Assembly: GCA_913058145.1 (NCBI GenBank)
Contig: CAJXQM010000001.1
Coordinates: 216,017-280,016 of the forward strand
Length of the DNA: 64,000 nt
Direction of reading: 5' to 3'
Source: an uncultured Colwellia sp.
GTDB lineage: Bacteria; Pseudomonadota; Gammaproteobacteria; Enterobacterales; Alteromonadaceae
Of this stretch, positions 45,976-58,530 are shown piece by piece. The notes beneath the pieces are model-generated. The model was given only the letters and a program-made list of their open reading frames with translations, had not been told where the DNA came from and searched no databases. Made by a program: the position numbers and the translations under genes. How positions within the stretch are numbered: position 1 is the first letter of the stretch; each line of letters starts with the position of its first letter.

Positions 45976-46695
45976 TTAATTAACGGATAACTCACGTGGT
46001 TGCCAAAAATCAGCAGAGACCTTTTTATTTATAGCCATTCTTTTGAGCGCTATAAAGTTTTCTCGTGATATTTCTGTCGCGCCCATATCAGCTAAAAAAT
46101 CATTAAGCAATTGGCAGTCAATAAAATCAATATCAATCGTTTTAAGCAGCTCAACTAAAGCAACCAATGCAAATTTAGAGGCATTAGGTGAAGTATAGAA
46201 CATTGACTCACCAGAGAAGAAACCATTAATGGCGACACCATATAAACCACCCACTAACTCAGGTTTCTGATCAGAATTTGTTTGCCAAATTTCAATAGAA
46301 TGTGCAAAGCCCAATTGATGCAAATTGACATAAGCCTTTTGCATGTCAGGTGAAATCCATGTGCCATCATCTCGAAAGGGGGCATCTGCACACAATGCTA
46401 TCACTTGCTCAAAGGCGGTATTTAACGTGATTTTATAAGGATATTTTTTTAATGCTTTTCGCAACGTACGATTAATACGTAAATCGTCAACATGAATAAT
46501 CGCTCTTGGGTTAGGTGACCACCACAGCAGCGGATCATTTTCGCTAAACCACGGAAAGATACCTTGGCTATAGGCACTAATTAATCGTTTTGGCTGTAAA
46601 TCACCACCAACAGCTAATAAACCGTTTGGCTCAGTGAGGGCATATTCTACAGGAGGAAAAGCCAAATCTTTTACAGTGAGTTGATAGAGGCTCAT
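45976..46695 (-). CDS. aat: Leucyl/phenylalanyl-tRNA--protein transferase Aat
   Basis: This 239-residue enzyme adds Leu or Phe from tRNA to N-terminal Arg or Lys of proteins, creating N-degrons. Landmarks are FPPVEYALTEPNGLLAVGGD, YSQGIFPWFSENDPLLWWSPNPR, GGLYGVAINGFFSGESMF and DCQLLNDFLADMGA. Length is normal. It heads the aat-bpt operon, downstream of trxB. Confidence 0.96.
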   Translation of the reverse strand: MSLYQLTVKDLAFPPVEYALTEPNGLLAVGGDLQPKRLISAYSQGIFPWFSENDPLLWWSPNPRAIIHVDDLRINRTLRKALKKYPYKITLNTAFEQVIALCADAPFRDDGTWISPDMQKAYVNLHQLGFAHSIEIWQTNSDQKPELVGGLYGVAINGFFSGESMFYTSPNASKFALVALVELLKTIDIDFIDCQLLNDFLADMGATEISRENFIALKRMAINKKVSADFWQPRELSVN

Positions 46696-46783
46696 ATTAT
46701 TCAGAAATAATCATGTTAGCTAGAATCAAAAGGCTTAAATTCGTGTTTTTAAATGGTCACGACTAATAAGCCTTTTCAACGTG

Positions 46784-47752
<969 letters not shown>

Positions 47753-47856
47753 TTATTTTTAACAAATAGTTTATATAGTTTTAATGATTGGGATGATAAG
47801 GGGTTCTATCAAGGGTGTACAGTTGCTTTAAGGATATATTAGTTAAAAGGGGTATA

Positions 47857-47891
47857 AAAAAGAGGGCAAAGGATAAATTTGCACTCTTTTT
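47857..47891 (-). terminator. Intrinsic terminator of ald
   Basis: AAAAAGAGGGCAAA at 47857-47870 pairs with TTTGCACTCTTTTT at 47878-47891 with one mismatch around a 7-base loop. On the minus strand a T-run closes the stem. It lies about 45 bases beyond the ald stop. Confidence 0.8.
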
Positions 47892-47903
47892 AATTTATTC
47901 TAA

Positions 47904-47919
47904 CGCGGTTATAACCGCG
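47904..47919. repeat. 16-base GC-rich palindrome after ald
   Basis: CGCGGTTATAACCGCG is a perfect palindrome lying 15 bases beyond the ald stop and just ahead of the terminator. It contrasts with the AT-rich surroundings. It may add to termination or be a protein site; no evidence favours either. Confidence 0.5.
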
Positions 47920-47934
47920 AAATTAATCGCTAAA

Positions 47935-49062
47935 TTAATATGATAGACTTGCCGCAGCTTCTTCAGGTGCCAGGTATTCATAACCTAAAACGTCAGCAAC
48001 GGGTTTATAAGTGATTTTACCACCTAGAACATTTAATCCTGCTAATAAGTGCTCATCATCAAGTAATGCTTGTTTTGCGCCTTTGTTTGCAAGAGTTACT
48101 GCAAAAGGCATTGTTGCGTTTGTAAGTGCCATTGTTGAAGTACGAGCAACACCTCCAGGCATGTTAGCTACACAATAATGAACAACATCACCAACAACAT
48201 AAGTAGGATCTTGATGTGTGGTGGCTTTTGATGTTTCAAAACAGCCACCTTGATCAATAGCAACATCAACAACAACCGCCCCTTTTTTCATCATTTTGAT
48301 ATGTGCTTTTGTAACTAATTTAGGTGCGGCTGCACCAGGAATTAAGACAGCGCCAATGACTAAATCCGCTTCTACAATTAGTTGATCCATTGCATCAGCA
48401 GTTGAATAGACTGTTTTTAAACGGCCGTCAAATTCAGTGTCTAACTGACGTAAACGAGGTAAAGAGCGATCAAGAATAGTGACATCAGCGCCCATGCCAA
48501 CGGCCATGCGTGCAGCTTGAGTTCCAACAACACCGCCACCAACAATTAATACCTTAGCGGGGGCAACACCGGGTACGCCACCTAACAAAGCACCTAAACC
48601 GCCTTGTGCTTTTTCTAAAGCGTGGGCACCAGCTTGAATCGACATACGACCAGCCACTTCTGACATAGGCGCTAATAAAGGTAGACCACCTTCTGCAGCG
48701 GTAACCGTTTCATAAGCAATACAAGTTGCGCCTGAAGCAACTAATAATTCTGTTTGTTGTGGATCTGGTGCCAAGTGTAAGTAAGTAAATAATATTTGTC
48801 CGGCGCGAAGCATTTTGCATTCAACGGGTTGTGGTTCTTTAACCTTGATAATCATCTCAGCCGTTGCAAATATCTCAGCCGCACTATTAATAATTTTTGC
48901 ACCGGCGGTAATATATTGATCATTATCAAAGCCAATGGATGCACCGCCATTATGCTCAACAATCACGTTATGACCATTGACGACTAATTCTTTTACACCA
49001 GCCGGTGTTAAACCGATACGGTATTCATGGTTTTTAATTTCTTTAGGTACACCAATAATCAT
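47935..49062 (-). CDS. ald: Alanine dehydrogenase Ald
   Basis: This 375-residue enzyme interconverts alanine and pyruvate plus ammonia with NAD. Landmarks are MIIGVPKEIKNHEYRIGLTP, active-site His in FTYLHLAPD, AYETV, LLAPMSEVAGRMS, the NAD motif VLIVGGGVVGTQAA and VVDVAIDQGG. Length is normal. The gene is divergent from lrp. Lrp-type regulators often control ald, so the 185-base shared upstream region is a likely site of control. Confidence 0.96.
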   Translation of the reverse strand: MIIGVPKEIKNHEYRIGLTPAGVKELVVNGHNVIVEHNGGASIGFDNDQYITAGAKIINSAAEIFATAEMIIKVKEPQPVECKMLRAGQILFTYLHLAPDPQQTELLVASGATCIAYETVTAAEGGLPLLAPMSEVAGRMSIQAGAHALEKAQGGLGALLGGVPGVAPAKVLIVGGGVVGTQAARMAVGMGADVTILDRSLPRLRQLDTEFDGRLKTVYSTADAMDQLIVEADLVIGAVLIPGAAAPKLVTKAHIKMMKKGAVVVDVAIDQGGCFETSKATTHQDPTYVVGDVVHYCVANMPGGVARTSTMALTNATMPFAVTLANKGAKQALLDDEHLLAGLNVLGGKITYKPVADVLGYEYLAPEEAAASLSY

Positions 49063-49246
49063 AATATTCTCTTTTTTGTTACACTTGTTATCGTCGCTTA
49101 TAGATAAGCTTCTTGTTTATATGCAACTAGTATAATGCTAATTAACCAGACCAACCTGTCGTATTCTCATTCTTTACGATATATAATACTGATACCGGGA
49201 GCTTTTTTAGCGTTATATATAGTAAAAAAAATAAAAAAGAAAAGTA

Positions 49247-49717
49247 ATGAATAAAAAAATAGATCGTATTGATAAAAATATTCTTGTTGAATTACAAAAA
49301 GATGGTCGGCTTTCTAATGTTGAGCTATCAAAACGTGTTGGCTTAAGCCCTACACCTTGCTTAGAACGTGTTAAACGGTTAGAAAAAGAGAAATATATAA
49401 CGGGCTACCAAGCTATTCTTAATTCGGCAAAATTAGATCTCGCTTTATTAATATTTGTAGAGATCACCTTAACGAAGACTAGCCCCGATGTGTTTGATGA
49501 TTTTGCCGCAGCGGTACATGAACTTGATGTTATTCAAGAATGTCACTTGGTTTCAGGTGATTTTGATTTTTTGTTAAAGACACGCGTGAAAGATATGCTT
49601 GCGTATAGGCAACTATTAGGAGACACCTTACTAAGGTTACCAGCAGTAAGTGAAAGTAGAACCTATGTAGTGATGGATGAAATTAAATCCTGCAATATGT
49701 TACCAATCAAACGATAA
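49247..49717 (+). CDS. lrp: Leucine-responsive regulatory protein Lrp
   Basis: This 156-residue regulator is very close to E. coli Lrp: IDRIDKNILVELQKDGRLSN, VELSKRVGLSPTPCLERVKRLE as the helix-turn-helix, then IQECHLVSGDFDFLLKTRV and YRQLLGDTLLRLPAVSESRTYVVMDE in the amino-acid-binding domain. It is a global regulator of amino-acid metabolism. It is divergent from ald and upstream of ftsK, the same lrp-ftsK-lolA-rarA-serS order as in E. coli. Confidence 0.94.
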   Translation: MNKKIDRIDKNILVELQKDGRLSNVELSKRVGLSPTPCLERVKRLEKEKYITGYQAILNSAKLDLALLIFVEITLTKTSPDVFDDFAAAVHELDVIQECHLVSGDFDFLLKTRVKDMLAYRQLLGDTLLRLPAVSESRTYVVMDEIKSCNMLPIKR

Positions 49718-49905
49718 ATTTTTGTTTTATATTGATGTCTAACATTACTCAAAATGTTCCATTCAGAGTGCACGTTGAATAAATGAGTATATACTCATGT
49801 ATTCAAGCAATACCTTGATTATAAGCATTTTAATTCTCGCTGAATTCAGCATCATGAGGTAATATAAGCCTATATCACTAAACCCAGCTTTTCATGGTAC
49901 CTTAA

Positions 49906-52458
49906 TTGTCTTCAGAATTAGTTAAAAATACCGAACAAGACCTCGGTGAAGTAAATAACGCCAATACCAAAAACACTCAACTTACGGGTGTACAACGTTT
50001 ACTTGAAACCGGCTTGTTATTTTTTAGTGTCTTTGCCATGTTTATCATGTTGGCATTGTTTAGCTTTGATCCCGCTGATCCTGGTTGGGCACAAACAGGC
50101 TATCAAACACCCATTAGAAATCTAGGTGGCTCTGTAGGGGCGTATCTGTCAGATTTATTATTAAATTTATTTGGTTTTATCGCCTATAGCCTACCTTTTA
50201 TTGTTGCTATCGTTGGCTGGTTATTATTTCAAAAGTTTCATCAGTTAATGCAGTTAGATTACTTAACACTGGCCTTGAAACTGATTGGTTTTTTGATGTT
50301 CTACTTAGGCATTACGTCATTAGCCAGTATGAACTTTGATGATCTGTTTTATTTTTCCGCGGGTGGTATTTTAGGGGATGTATTAAGTGAAACGTTGCTA
50401 CCTTATTTTTCATTTGTGGGTAGCACCTTAGTTTTTGTCATGTTTAGTTGTGCAGGGTTTGTGTTATTAACCGGTTTCTCATGGCTTAATTTTATTGATA
50501 ACGTAGGTCGTTATACCATAGCAAGTGTATTATTCTTACAGCATATACCGGGTTATATAAAAGATAAATTTGGTGTAGGTGACTCCCCCTTAACTGATAC
50601 TGATAAATCAGACAGTAAAGGTATAGATGAAGAAGCCAATATTCAAATTAAACCTGAAGATATACCCGTAACCACACCCAAAAAGAAAAAGTTAGCTATT
50701 CCTTTTCTGGCATCAACGACTGAAAAAGAAGATGACACGCCAGAGCACTTTATCGATATCAATGATTTAATGGATGGCCCCCTTGAAATAAACGTACAAG
50801 AATATGTTAATGATAATGAAATATCGGCTGCTTTTGCGGATATTGAAAAAGTTGTCGTTGCCGATGATAACGCCGTAGTCACTAAAAAACCTACAGGTGA
50901 ACTGGTTAACAGTAGTGATGCCAATCAAGTCAATTTAGTCCCTTCAACAGAAGAACAATTCTCAGGTATGCCTTCAATTGACTTACTTGATCGCCCTGAC
51001 AAAGCAAAAAACCCCATTAACAGAGAAGAGCTAGAGCAGGTGAGTCGTTTAGTTGAAACGATTCTATTAGATTTTAAAGTACAAGCCGAAGTGGTTGCTG
51101 TATATCCTGGCCCTGTTATTACCCGTTTTGAACTTGATTTAGCACCGGGCATGAAAGTAAGTAAAATTAGTGCCTTGTCAAAAGATTTAGCCCGCGCCTT
51201 ATCGGCAATCAGTGTACGTGTGGTTGAGGTTATTCCAGGAAAATCAGTTATTGGTTTAGAATTGCCGAATAAACATCGTGAAATAGTTCATTTAAGTGAA
51301 GTTATATCATGCACCGCTTTTGAAGAATCAAGTTCACCTTTAGCGATGGTGTTAGGTAAAGATATTGCCGGTGAGCCAGTTGTGGTTGATTTAGCAAAAA
51401 TGCCACATTTATTGGTGGCCGGTACTACAGGCTCAGGTAAATCAGTGGGTGTTAATACCATGATTGTTAGCTTGTTATATAAATCAACACCAGAAGACGT
51501 ACGTCTGATCATGATTGATCCTAAAATGCTTGAACTTAGTGTTTATGAAGGTATACCGCATTTGTTAACAGAGGTGGTTACCGATATGAAAGATGCGGCT
51601 AACGCGCTGCGTTGGTGTGTAGGTGAAATGGAACGTCGTTATAAATTAATGTCGGCACTGGGTGTACGTAACTTAAAAGGTTATAACAAAAAAGTATTGA
51701 CCGCTATTGCCGAAGGCGAGCCACTGATTGACCCTATATGGCAACCTAGTGATGGCTTAGATCAAACGCCACCCCTATTAGAAAAACTGCCGAGTATTGT
51801 TGTTATTGTTGATGAATTCGCCGATATGATGATGATTGTCGGTAAAAAAGTAGAAGAATTAATTGCCCGTATTGCACAAAAGGCACGTGCGGCAGGTATT
51901 CACTTAATTTTAGCGACGCAACGTCCATCAGTTGATGTTATTACCGGTTTAATTAAAGCCAATATCCCAACTCGTATGGCGTTTCAAGTGTCTTCTGGTT
52001 TAAACTCTCGCACTATTTTAGATCAGCAAGGAGCTGAACAATTATTAGGCATGGGGGATATGCTTTATTTACCGCCAGGTACTGGTGTACCAACACGCGT
52101 CCATGGTGCTTTTATTGACGATCATGAAGTCCATGCGGTTGTTAAAGATTGGAAATCTCGTGGTGGGCCAAATTACATAGAAGAAATTTTAGCGGGGAGT
52201 AATGATCCAGATATGTTGCTTCCCGGCGAACAGAGCGAAGAAAGTGAAGCCGAAGAGTTAGATGTGCTTTATGATGATGCTGTAAAATTTGTCACTGAAA
52301 AACGACGTGTCTCTATATCAAGTGTGCAAAGACAATTTAGAATTGGCTACAACCGCTCAGCTCGTATAGTCGAACAAATGGAAATTCAGGGCGTCGTGTC
52401 AACTGCTGGCCACAATGGCGCACGTGAAGTATTAGCGCCACCACCAATTAAAGATTAA
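49906..52458 (+). CDS. ftsK: DNA translocase FtsK
   Basis: This 850-residue protein couples cell division to chromosome segregation. The N-terminal part has about four membrane segments (residues 35-210) that locate it to the septum, followed by an acidic linker that is much shorter than in E. coli (1329 residues). The motor has Walker [14 protein letters not shown], Walker [12 protein letters not shown] and [12 protein letters not shown], and the C-terminal gamma winged helix has [31 protein letters not shown], which reads KOPS sites. The start is a TTG at 49906 because the nearby ATG at 49894 is closed by a stop. lolA follows after 4 bases. Confidence 0.95.
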   Translation: MSSELVKNTEQDLGEVNNANTKNTQLTGVQRLLETGLLFFSVFAMFIMLALFSFDPADPGWAQTGYQTPIRNLGGSVGAYLSDLLLNLFGFIAYSLPFIVAIVGWLLFQKFHQLMQLDYLTLALKLIGFLMFYLGITSLASMNFDDLFYFSAGGILGDVLSETLLPYFSFVGSTLVFVMFSCAGFVLLTGFSWLNFIDNVGRYTIASVLFLQHIPGYIKDKFGVGDSPLTDTDKSDSKGIDEEANIQIKPEDIPVTTPKKKKLAIPFLASTTEKEDDTPEHFIDINDLMDGPLEINVQEYVNDNEISAAFADIEKVVVADDNAVVTKKPTGELVNSSDANQVNLVPSTEEQFSGMPSIDLLDRPDKAKNPINREELEQVSRLVETILLDFKVQAEVVAVYPGPVITRFELDLAPGMKVSKISALSKDLARALSAISVRVVEVIPGKSVIGLELPNKHREIVHLSEVISCTAFEESSSPLAMVLGKDIAGEPVVVDLAKMPHLLVAGTTGSGKSVGVNTMIVSLLYKSTPEDVRLIMIDPKMLELSVYEGIPHLLTEVVTDMKDAANALRWCVGEMERRYKLMSALGVRNLKGYNKKVLTAIAEGEPLIDPIWQPSDGLDQTPPLLEKLPSIVVIVDEFADMMMIVGKKVEELIARIAQKARAAGIHLILATQRPSVDVITGLIKANIPTRMAFQVSSGLNSRTILDQQGAEQLLGMGDMLYLPPGTGVPTRVHGAFIDDHEVHAVVKDWKSRGGPNYIEEILAGSNDPDMLLPGEQSEESEAEELDVLYDDAVKFVTEKRRVSISSVQRQFRIGYNRSARIVEQMEIQGVVSTAGHNGAREVLAPPPIKD

Positions 52459-52462
52459 TACT

Positions 52463-53179
52463 ATGAATAAAACGTTTATTGTTAACGCCACTCTCGTCAT
52501 TGCCCTAAATATTGTCACTAGCTCTGTCATGCCTGTAATAGCTGCATCACAGGAAAGTTCTCCAACAAAGTTTGAAGCAAGTAAAAAGCACTTGAGGGCA
52601 AAACTTGCTCATGTAAAATTTTTTAGTGCTAACTTTACACAAGAAGTGGTTAGTGACACCGGTGAGTTACTCGAAAAAAGTTCAGGGAAATTGGCTATCA
52701 GTAAGCCCAATTTAGCCAATTGGCATACATTAGAGCCAGATGAACTGGCAATTGTTTCTGACGGCCGTGATGTGTGGTTCTATAATCCATGGATTGAACA
52801 AGTCAGTGTTTATTCTTTGTCCGCGGCGATTGCCAGAACACCTATATTATTACTCACGAGTAAAGATGAATCGTTATGGCAGCAATATACGGTTAACGAG
52901 GAAAAGGCTAGTCTCAATAAGGTAAGTCAACAAGATAAACGTTTTGTTATCGTCGCTAAAGATCCCAATAGCCAAATTAAAAGTTTAACCTTAATTTTTT
53001 CAGCTAAAAATCCAAAGATAAAAGGTAGTGAACTCAGTCAGTTGTCATTTCTTGATGCCACAGGACAGATAAGCCATATTAGATTATCAAATTTTGATGC
53101 TCAAAATATACCCGAAAGTAGTTTGTTTCACTTCTCTGTACCAGAAGGTGTACAAATAGATGACCAACGCGCTAACTAG
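52463..53179 (+). CDS. lolA: Outer-membrane lipoprotein carrier LolA
   Basis: This 238-residue periplasmic chaperone carries lipoproteins from LolCDE to LolB. It has a signal peptide ending near MPVIAAS, then [41 protein letters not shown]-like [18 protein letters not shown] and a C-terminal PEGVQIDDQ, typical of LolA. It starts 4 bases after ftsK, as in E. coli, so the genes are co-transcribed. Confidence 0.93.
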   Translation: MNKTFIVNATLVIALNIVTSSVMPVIAASQESSPTKFEASKKHLRAKLAHVKFFSANFTQEVVSDTGELLEKSSGKLAISKPNLANWHTLEPDELAIVSDGRDVWFYNPWIEQVSVYSLSAAIARTPILLLTSKDESLWQQYTVNEEKASLNKVSQQDKRFVIVAKDPNSQIKSLTLIFSAKNPKIKGSELSQLSFLDATGQISHIRLSNFDAQNIPESSLFHFSVPEGVQIDDQRAN

Positions 53180-53187
53180 GAACTTTT

Positions 53188-54633
53188 GTGAATAACCAAC
53201 AGCAACAAACTAGCTTATTTACTTCAGAACAAGACAGTGCAAACCTTACCGGTAAAAAAACCACTCAACTTGCTGCGCCTCTTGCAGCGAAAATTCGCCC
53301 GAAAATGCTGGCTGACTATGTTGGCCAACAACATATCCTTGGCGATAACTCACCACTTAAACTAGCCATAGAACAGGGCCTATGCCATTCGCTTATTTTT
53401 TGGGGGCCGCCTGGCACCGGTAAAACAACCCTCGCTGAAATTATAGCAACTCATGCGAAAGCGCAAGTGGTTAGACTGTCTGCGGTCACATCGGGCATTA
53501 AAGATATTCGCGAAGCCATTGAACAAGCTAAAATTAGAAAGCAGGGGGCGAGTCAAAATGACTATAGTCGCACCGTACTCTTTGTTGACGAAGTTCACCG
53601 CTTTAATAAGTCGCAACAAGATGCCTTTTTACCTTTTATTGAAGACGGCACCATTATTTTTATTGGCGCAACCACAGAAAATCCTGCGTTTGAATTAAAT
53701 CAGGCAATACTCTCTCGTACTCGTGTTTACACCTTAAAAAAATTGAGCCATGAAGAATTAACACAAGTACTCAATAGAGCATTAGTGTTAATTAAAGCAG
53801 AACAGCAAACGCTTGTTACTGTAGATAAAGAGGCTAAGCAAAGTTTATTAAATCGCGCTGATGGTGATGCCAGACGTTTACTCAATTTATTAGAAAACTG
53901 CCTTGATAGTCAACAGGCTCAACAGAGTTCTACGGTTGAAAGTGATACAAACAATACAAATAAAACCATAACGGTTGAATTAATTGCACAAGTAGCGGGT
54001 AGTAAAATTGCGCTTTATGATAAAGGCGGTGATGCCTTCTATGATTTAATTAGTGCCTTTCATAAATCCGTACGGGGATCAGACGCTGATGCTGCCTTAT
54101 ATTGGTATGCAAGAATTTTAATTGGCGGTGGTGATGCATTATATGTAGCGCGCCGTTTATTGGCGATTGCTAGCGAAGATATTGGTAATGCCGACCCACG
54201 GGCAATGCAATTAGCGATTAACGCTTGGGATACCTTTCACAGAGTGGGGCCAAGTGAAGGTGAACGTGCTATCGCACAAGCTGTCGTTTATATGGCATTA
54301 GCACCCAAGAGTAATGCGGTTTATCTCGCGTTTAATCAAGCAAAACGATTAGCCGAACAAACGTCTAGTTTAGATGTACCAGCGCATTTAAAAAATGCGA
54401 CGAGTGAATTGACTCAAAAATTGGGTCATGGCGAGGGTTATCGTTATGCGCATGATGAAATAAATGCCTTTGCCGCAGGTGAAAATTATTTACCCGAAGC
54501 ATTAGCTAGAGCAAGTGATATGAATCATCGATTATATCAACCTAGTGAACGCGGCTTAGAAAAACAATTAAAAGAAAAATTAGATTATCTGAATCAATTA
54601 AACAAAAACAGTAATGAGCAGCGCTATGACTAG
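53188..54633 (+). CDS. rarA: Replication-associated recombination protein RarA
   Basis: This 481-residue AAA+ ATPase acts at stalled replication forks. Landmarks are [18 protein letters not shown], Walker [15 protein letters not shown], Walker [21 protein letters not shown], the sensor 1 [12 protein letters not shown] and the C-terminal [21 protein letters not shown] and [10 protein letters not shown]. The GTG at 53188 gives the usual length; the preceding lolA ends 8 bases upstream. It overlaps the crcB frame by 20 bases. Confidence 0.95.
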   Translation: MNNQQQQTSLFTSEQDSANLTGKKTTQLAAPLAAKIRPKMLADYVGQQHILGDNSPLKLAIEQGLCHSLIFWGPPGTGKTTLAEIIATHAKAQVVRLSAVTSGIKDIREAIEQAKIRKQGASQNDYSRTVLFVDEVHRFNKSQQDAFLPFIEDGTIIFIGATTENPAFELNQAILSRTRVYTLKKLSHEELTQVLNRALVLIKAEQQTLVTVDKEAKQSLLNRADGDARRLLNLLENCLDSQQAQQSSTVESDTNNTNKTITVELIAQVAGSKIALYDKGGDAFYDLISAFHKSVRGSDADAALYWYARILIGGGDALYVARRLLAIASEDIGNADPRAMQLAINAWDTFHRVGPSEGERAIAQAVVYMALAPKSNAVYLAFNQAKRLAEQTSSLDVPAHLKNATSELTQKLGHGEGYRYAHDEINAFAAGENYLPEALARASDMNHRLYQPSERGLEKQLKEKLDYLNQLNKNSNEQRYD

Positions 54634-55027
54634 TACTATTAGTAATTTCACCCTTTACCTTTTTGTTGCACTGGGAGGCGCATGTGGCGCAAGTTTACGC
54701 TTTTATATTTATCAATTAGTGTTAAATTGGCTAGGAAAAGGGTTTCCTTTTGCCACATTGATGGTTAATATCACCGGCTCATTTGTTATGGGGTTATTAT
54801 ACCAACTAATAGAACACGAAATTTTAGATATTAATATCCATAGAACATTACTTGGTATTGGTTTTTTAGGTGCATTTACCACCTTTTCAACATTTTCATT
54901 AGACTCCTTGTTATTAATACAACAGGGAGACTTAACCAAAGCGGCTATTAATATTTTATTAAATGTGTCGCTTTGTATAGCAGCTGCAGCCTTGGGGTTG
55001 TATTTGGTTTCTGCTTTAACAAAATAA
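54614..55027 (+). CDS. crcB: Fluoride channel CrcB/Fluc
   Basis: This 137-residue membrane protein has four helices and the Fluc marks [26 protein letters not shown] (pore Asn) and [14 protein letters not shown] (pore Phe pair). It exports fluoride as an antiparallel dimer. Its start overlaps the end of rarA; ATG at 54626 is an equally good start and would remove four residues. No room exists upstream for a fluoride riboswitch, so expression probably follows rarA. Confidence 0.93.
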   Translation: MSSAMTSTISNFTLYLFVALGGACGASLRFYIYQLVLNWLGKGFPFATLMVNITGSFVMGLLYQLIEHEILDINIHRTLLGIGFLGAFTTFSTFSLDSLLLIQQGDLTKAAINILLNVSLCIAAAALGLYLVSALTK

Positions 55028-55087
55028 TGTATAAAAATAAGTTGATGTAAAAGTGTCAACTTGAACTTAAATTAAATAAATACGTGA

Positions 55088-56374
<1,287 letters not shown>

Positions 56375-56410
56375 CAAATGGGTTACGCGTTATGTATTAT
56401 GGGAGAGTAA

Positions 56411-56450
56411 TAAAGAGCTGTTTGTCTTTTCAAACCGCTCTTTATATTTT
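56411..56450 (+). terminator. Intrinsic terminator of serS
   Basis: TAAAGAGCTGTTTG at 56411-56424 pairs with CAAACCGCTCTTTA at 56431-56444 with one mismatch around a 6-base loop, followed by TATTTTTCT. It lies 36 bases after the serS stop. Confidence 0.88.
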
Positions 56451-56564
56451 TCTCATACCAATATAAAATATATCTATAAAGAAAAAATTAAATTTACTTT
56501 GTAATAAATTAATGATGATCGGGTCTATTAAAGTACATAGACTTTATCAGAACAGGACAATTCA

Positions 56565-57071
56565 TTGTTAGCCATACTTCGCAGCCTTGGTATTCAAATA
56601 TTATTCTTTGTTATTATTTTCCAAGTAGTTTCTTTTCTTCGTGAAATGAGTATGTTGTCTACTGATGTTCAATTAGCCACCACAAATAACCAATCTTTTA
56701 TCCAAGTTCCCACCTTAAAAGGGGAAACGGTTTCATTAAATTCACAAGGCACTACCACCGTGCTTTATTTTTTTGCGCCTTGGTGTCAAATATGTCACCT
56801 GAGCATTAGTAATTTACAAGCATTATATGAGAAAAATGAACACCTTGACGTCGTCGCAGTAGCTATGGACTACACCAGCCTTGATGAAGTCATGGCGTTT
56901 ACACAGGAACATAAGCTAACATTTCCAATAGCCTTAGGTAATGAAGCAATCAAGCACCATTTTTCAATATCCAGTTATCCAAGCTATTATGTTATTAATG
57001 AAGAAAACACCATTATAGGAAAGTCTATCGGCTATTCTTCTGAACTTGGCCTTTATTTACGCTCTTTGTAA
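56565..57071 (+). CDS. Membrane-anchored thioredoxin-like protein
   Basis: This 168-residue protein has an N-terminal membrane anchor (about 5-26) and a TlpA/ResA-like thioredoxin domain facing the periplasm. The redox motif is WCQIC in LYFFAPWCQICHLS, and the cis-Pro is in SISSYPSYYVI. Such proteins reduce or isomerise disulfides outside the membrane. The TTG at 56565 is the first start in frame and gives a complete anchor. It is not near cytochrome c genes, so its partner is unknown. Confidence 0.8.
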   Translation: MLAILRSLGIQILFFVIIFQVVSFLREMSMLSTDVQLATTNNQSFIQVPTLKGETVSLNSQGTTTVLYFFAPWCQICHLSISNLQALYEKNEHLDVVAVAMDYTSLDEVMAFTQEHKLTFPIALGNEAIKHHFSISSYPSYYVINEENTIIGKSIGYSSELGLYLRSL

Positions 57072-57288
57072 TTGCTATTTTTTAGTGTAGTGATCTTAAT
57101 GTTGTTTGTGTACACTGTTGTAACAACTATTTAACATATACTGAAAATTCACCACACGTATATTGATACTCGCTCTAGCTGACTATGCTGGCTTCAAGAA
57201 GCCTGAAGGACTCATGCATTTTTAAATGGAATGGGCATTACGTATGTTAATTAGATAAACTTGAGTATAGAACGGAAAGGCTCTACCG

Positions 57289-58431
57289 ATGCAAATATCA
57301 GACAATTTTGATAGCGGCAATATTCGTGTTATCGATGCAAGCGACGCTAGCAACATCCAACTAGAAATAAAACACGATAATCAATCTGAATTTTATCAAT
57401 GGTTCCATTTCAAATTACAAACTGATACGGCGAAAAGTTCAATTCGTCAAGAGCATGTTATTCATTTAACTAATGCAGGCAAAGCTGCCTATGTAGAAGG
57501 ATGGGAAGATTATCAAGCCGTTGCTTCATATGACCGTGAACACTGGTTCCGTGTACCAACAACCTTCGACGGTGACAAACTTACGATTACCTTAACGCCA
57601 GAATATGACTCTGTTTATTTTGCCTACTTTTCTCCTTATAGTTATGAACGTCATCAAGACTTATTACATAATGCTCAAATGCATGTAGATTGCCAATTAC
57701 AAGTATTAGGTCAAACCCTTGATGGCCGAGATGTAAGCTTACTAAAAGTTGGTGAAGAAGGTGATGGCAAACGTACAATTTGGCTAACTGCCCGCCAACA
57801 TCCCGGTGAAACTATGGCCGAATGGTTTATAGAAGGCTTTTTAGACCGCCTGCTTGATGATGATGACGGTGTTGCTCGTGCCTTACTAAACAAAGCTGTA
57901 TTTTATATTGTCCCTAATATGAACCCAGATGGGAGTGTTCGTGGACATCTTCGAACGAATGCGGTTGGTACAAATTTAAACCGAGAATGGTTAAACCCAA
58001 CAATGGAACGCAGCCCAGAAGTTTACCTAGTACGTGAAAAAATGCTTGAAACAGGTATTGATATGTTTCTAGATGTCCACGGAGATGAGGCTTTACCGGT
58101 CAATTTTGTCGCGGGTTGTGAAGGTGTGGTTGCCTATGATGAACGGCATAAAGCGCTTGAAGATAAATTTAAAGCCATTTTATTATCACTTACCCCTGAA
58201 TTTCAAGACGAACGAGGTTATGATAAAGACGAACCAGGTAAAGCTAACCCAACGGTTGGTACTAATTGGGTTGGTAATCAGTTTAAATGTTTGGCTTACA
58301 CGATAGAAATGCCTTTTAAAGATAATGATTTACTGCCTGATTACAGCATGGGGTGGTCTGATATTCGAAGTAGCTTACTTGGTCGTGATTTCTTAACCGG
58401 TGTCTATCACATGGTAGACGACTTACGCTAG
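57289..58431 (+). CDS. M14-family zinc carboxypeptidase (cytosolic type)
   Basis: This 380-residue protein has an N-terminal beta domain (residues 1-125, YQWFHFKLQT and YFAYFSPYSYERHQ) and an M14 peptidase domain. The zinc ligands are in ARQHPGETMAEW (HxxE) and DVHGDE; RTNAVGTNLNREW carries the substrate-binding Asn-Arg, and YTIEMPF has the general-base Glu. This is the layout of cytosolic carboxypeptidases related to eukaryotic tubulin deglutamylases. The bacterial substrate is not known. No signal peptide is present. Confidence 0.9.
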   Translation: MQISDNFDSGNIRVIDASDASNIQLEIKHDNQSEFYQWFHFKLQTDTAKSSIRQEHVIHLTNAGKAAYVEGWEDYQAVASYDREHWFRVPTTFDGDKLTITLTPEYDSVYFAYFSPYSYERHQDLLHNAQMHVDCQLQVLGQTLDGRDVSLLKVGEEGDGKRTIWLTARQHPGETMAEWFIEGFLDRLLDDDDGVARALLNKAVFYIVPNMNPDGSVRGHLRTNAVGTNLNREWLNPTMERSPEVYLVREKMLETGIDMFLDVHGDEALPVNFVAGCEGVVAYDERHKALEDKFKAILLSLTPEFQDERGYDKDEPGKANPTVGTNWVGNQFKCLAYTIEMPFKDNDLLPDYSMGWSDIRSSLLGRDFLTGVYHMVDDLR

Positions 58432-58530
58432 TCATCTAAAGCAGCCAACACCATGTATTTCTTTTAGAACTGTACAGTTTAAACTAACGTTATTTAAAAT
58501 TATAATAATCAAATAAAAGAGGAAATTTTT

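Noticed and set aside
54614..55027. Fluoride riboswitch controlling crcB
   Set aside because: The upstream sequence is rarA coding DNA and the genes overlap, leaving no room for a leader.
57191..57204. GGCTTC-AA-GAAGCC hairpin before the M14 peptidase gene
   Set aside because: Six pairs, no T-run and no obvious role; too short to report as an element.
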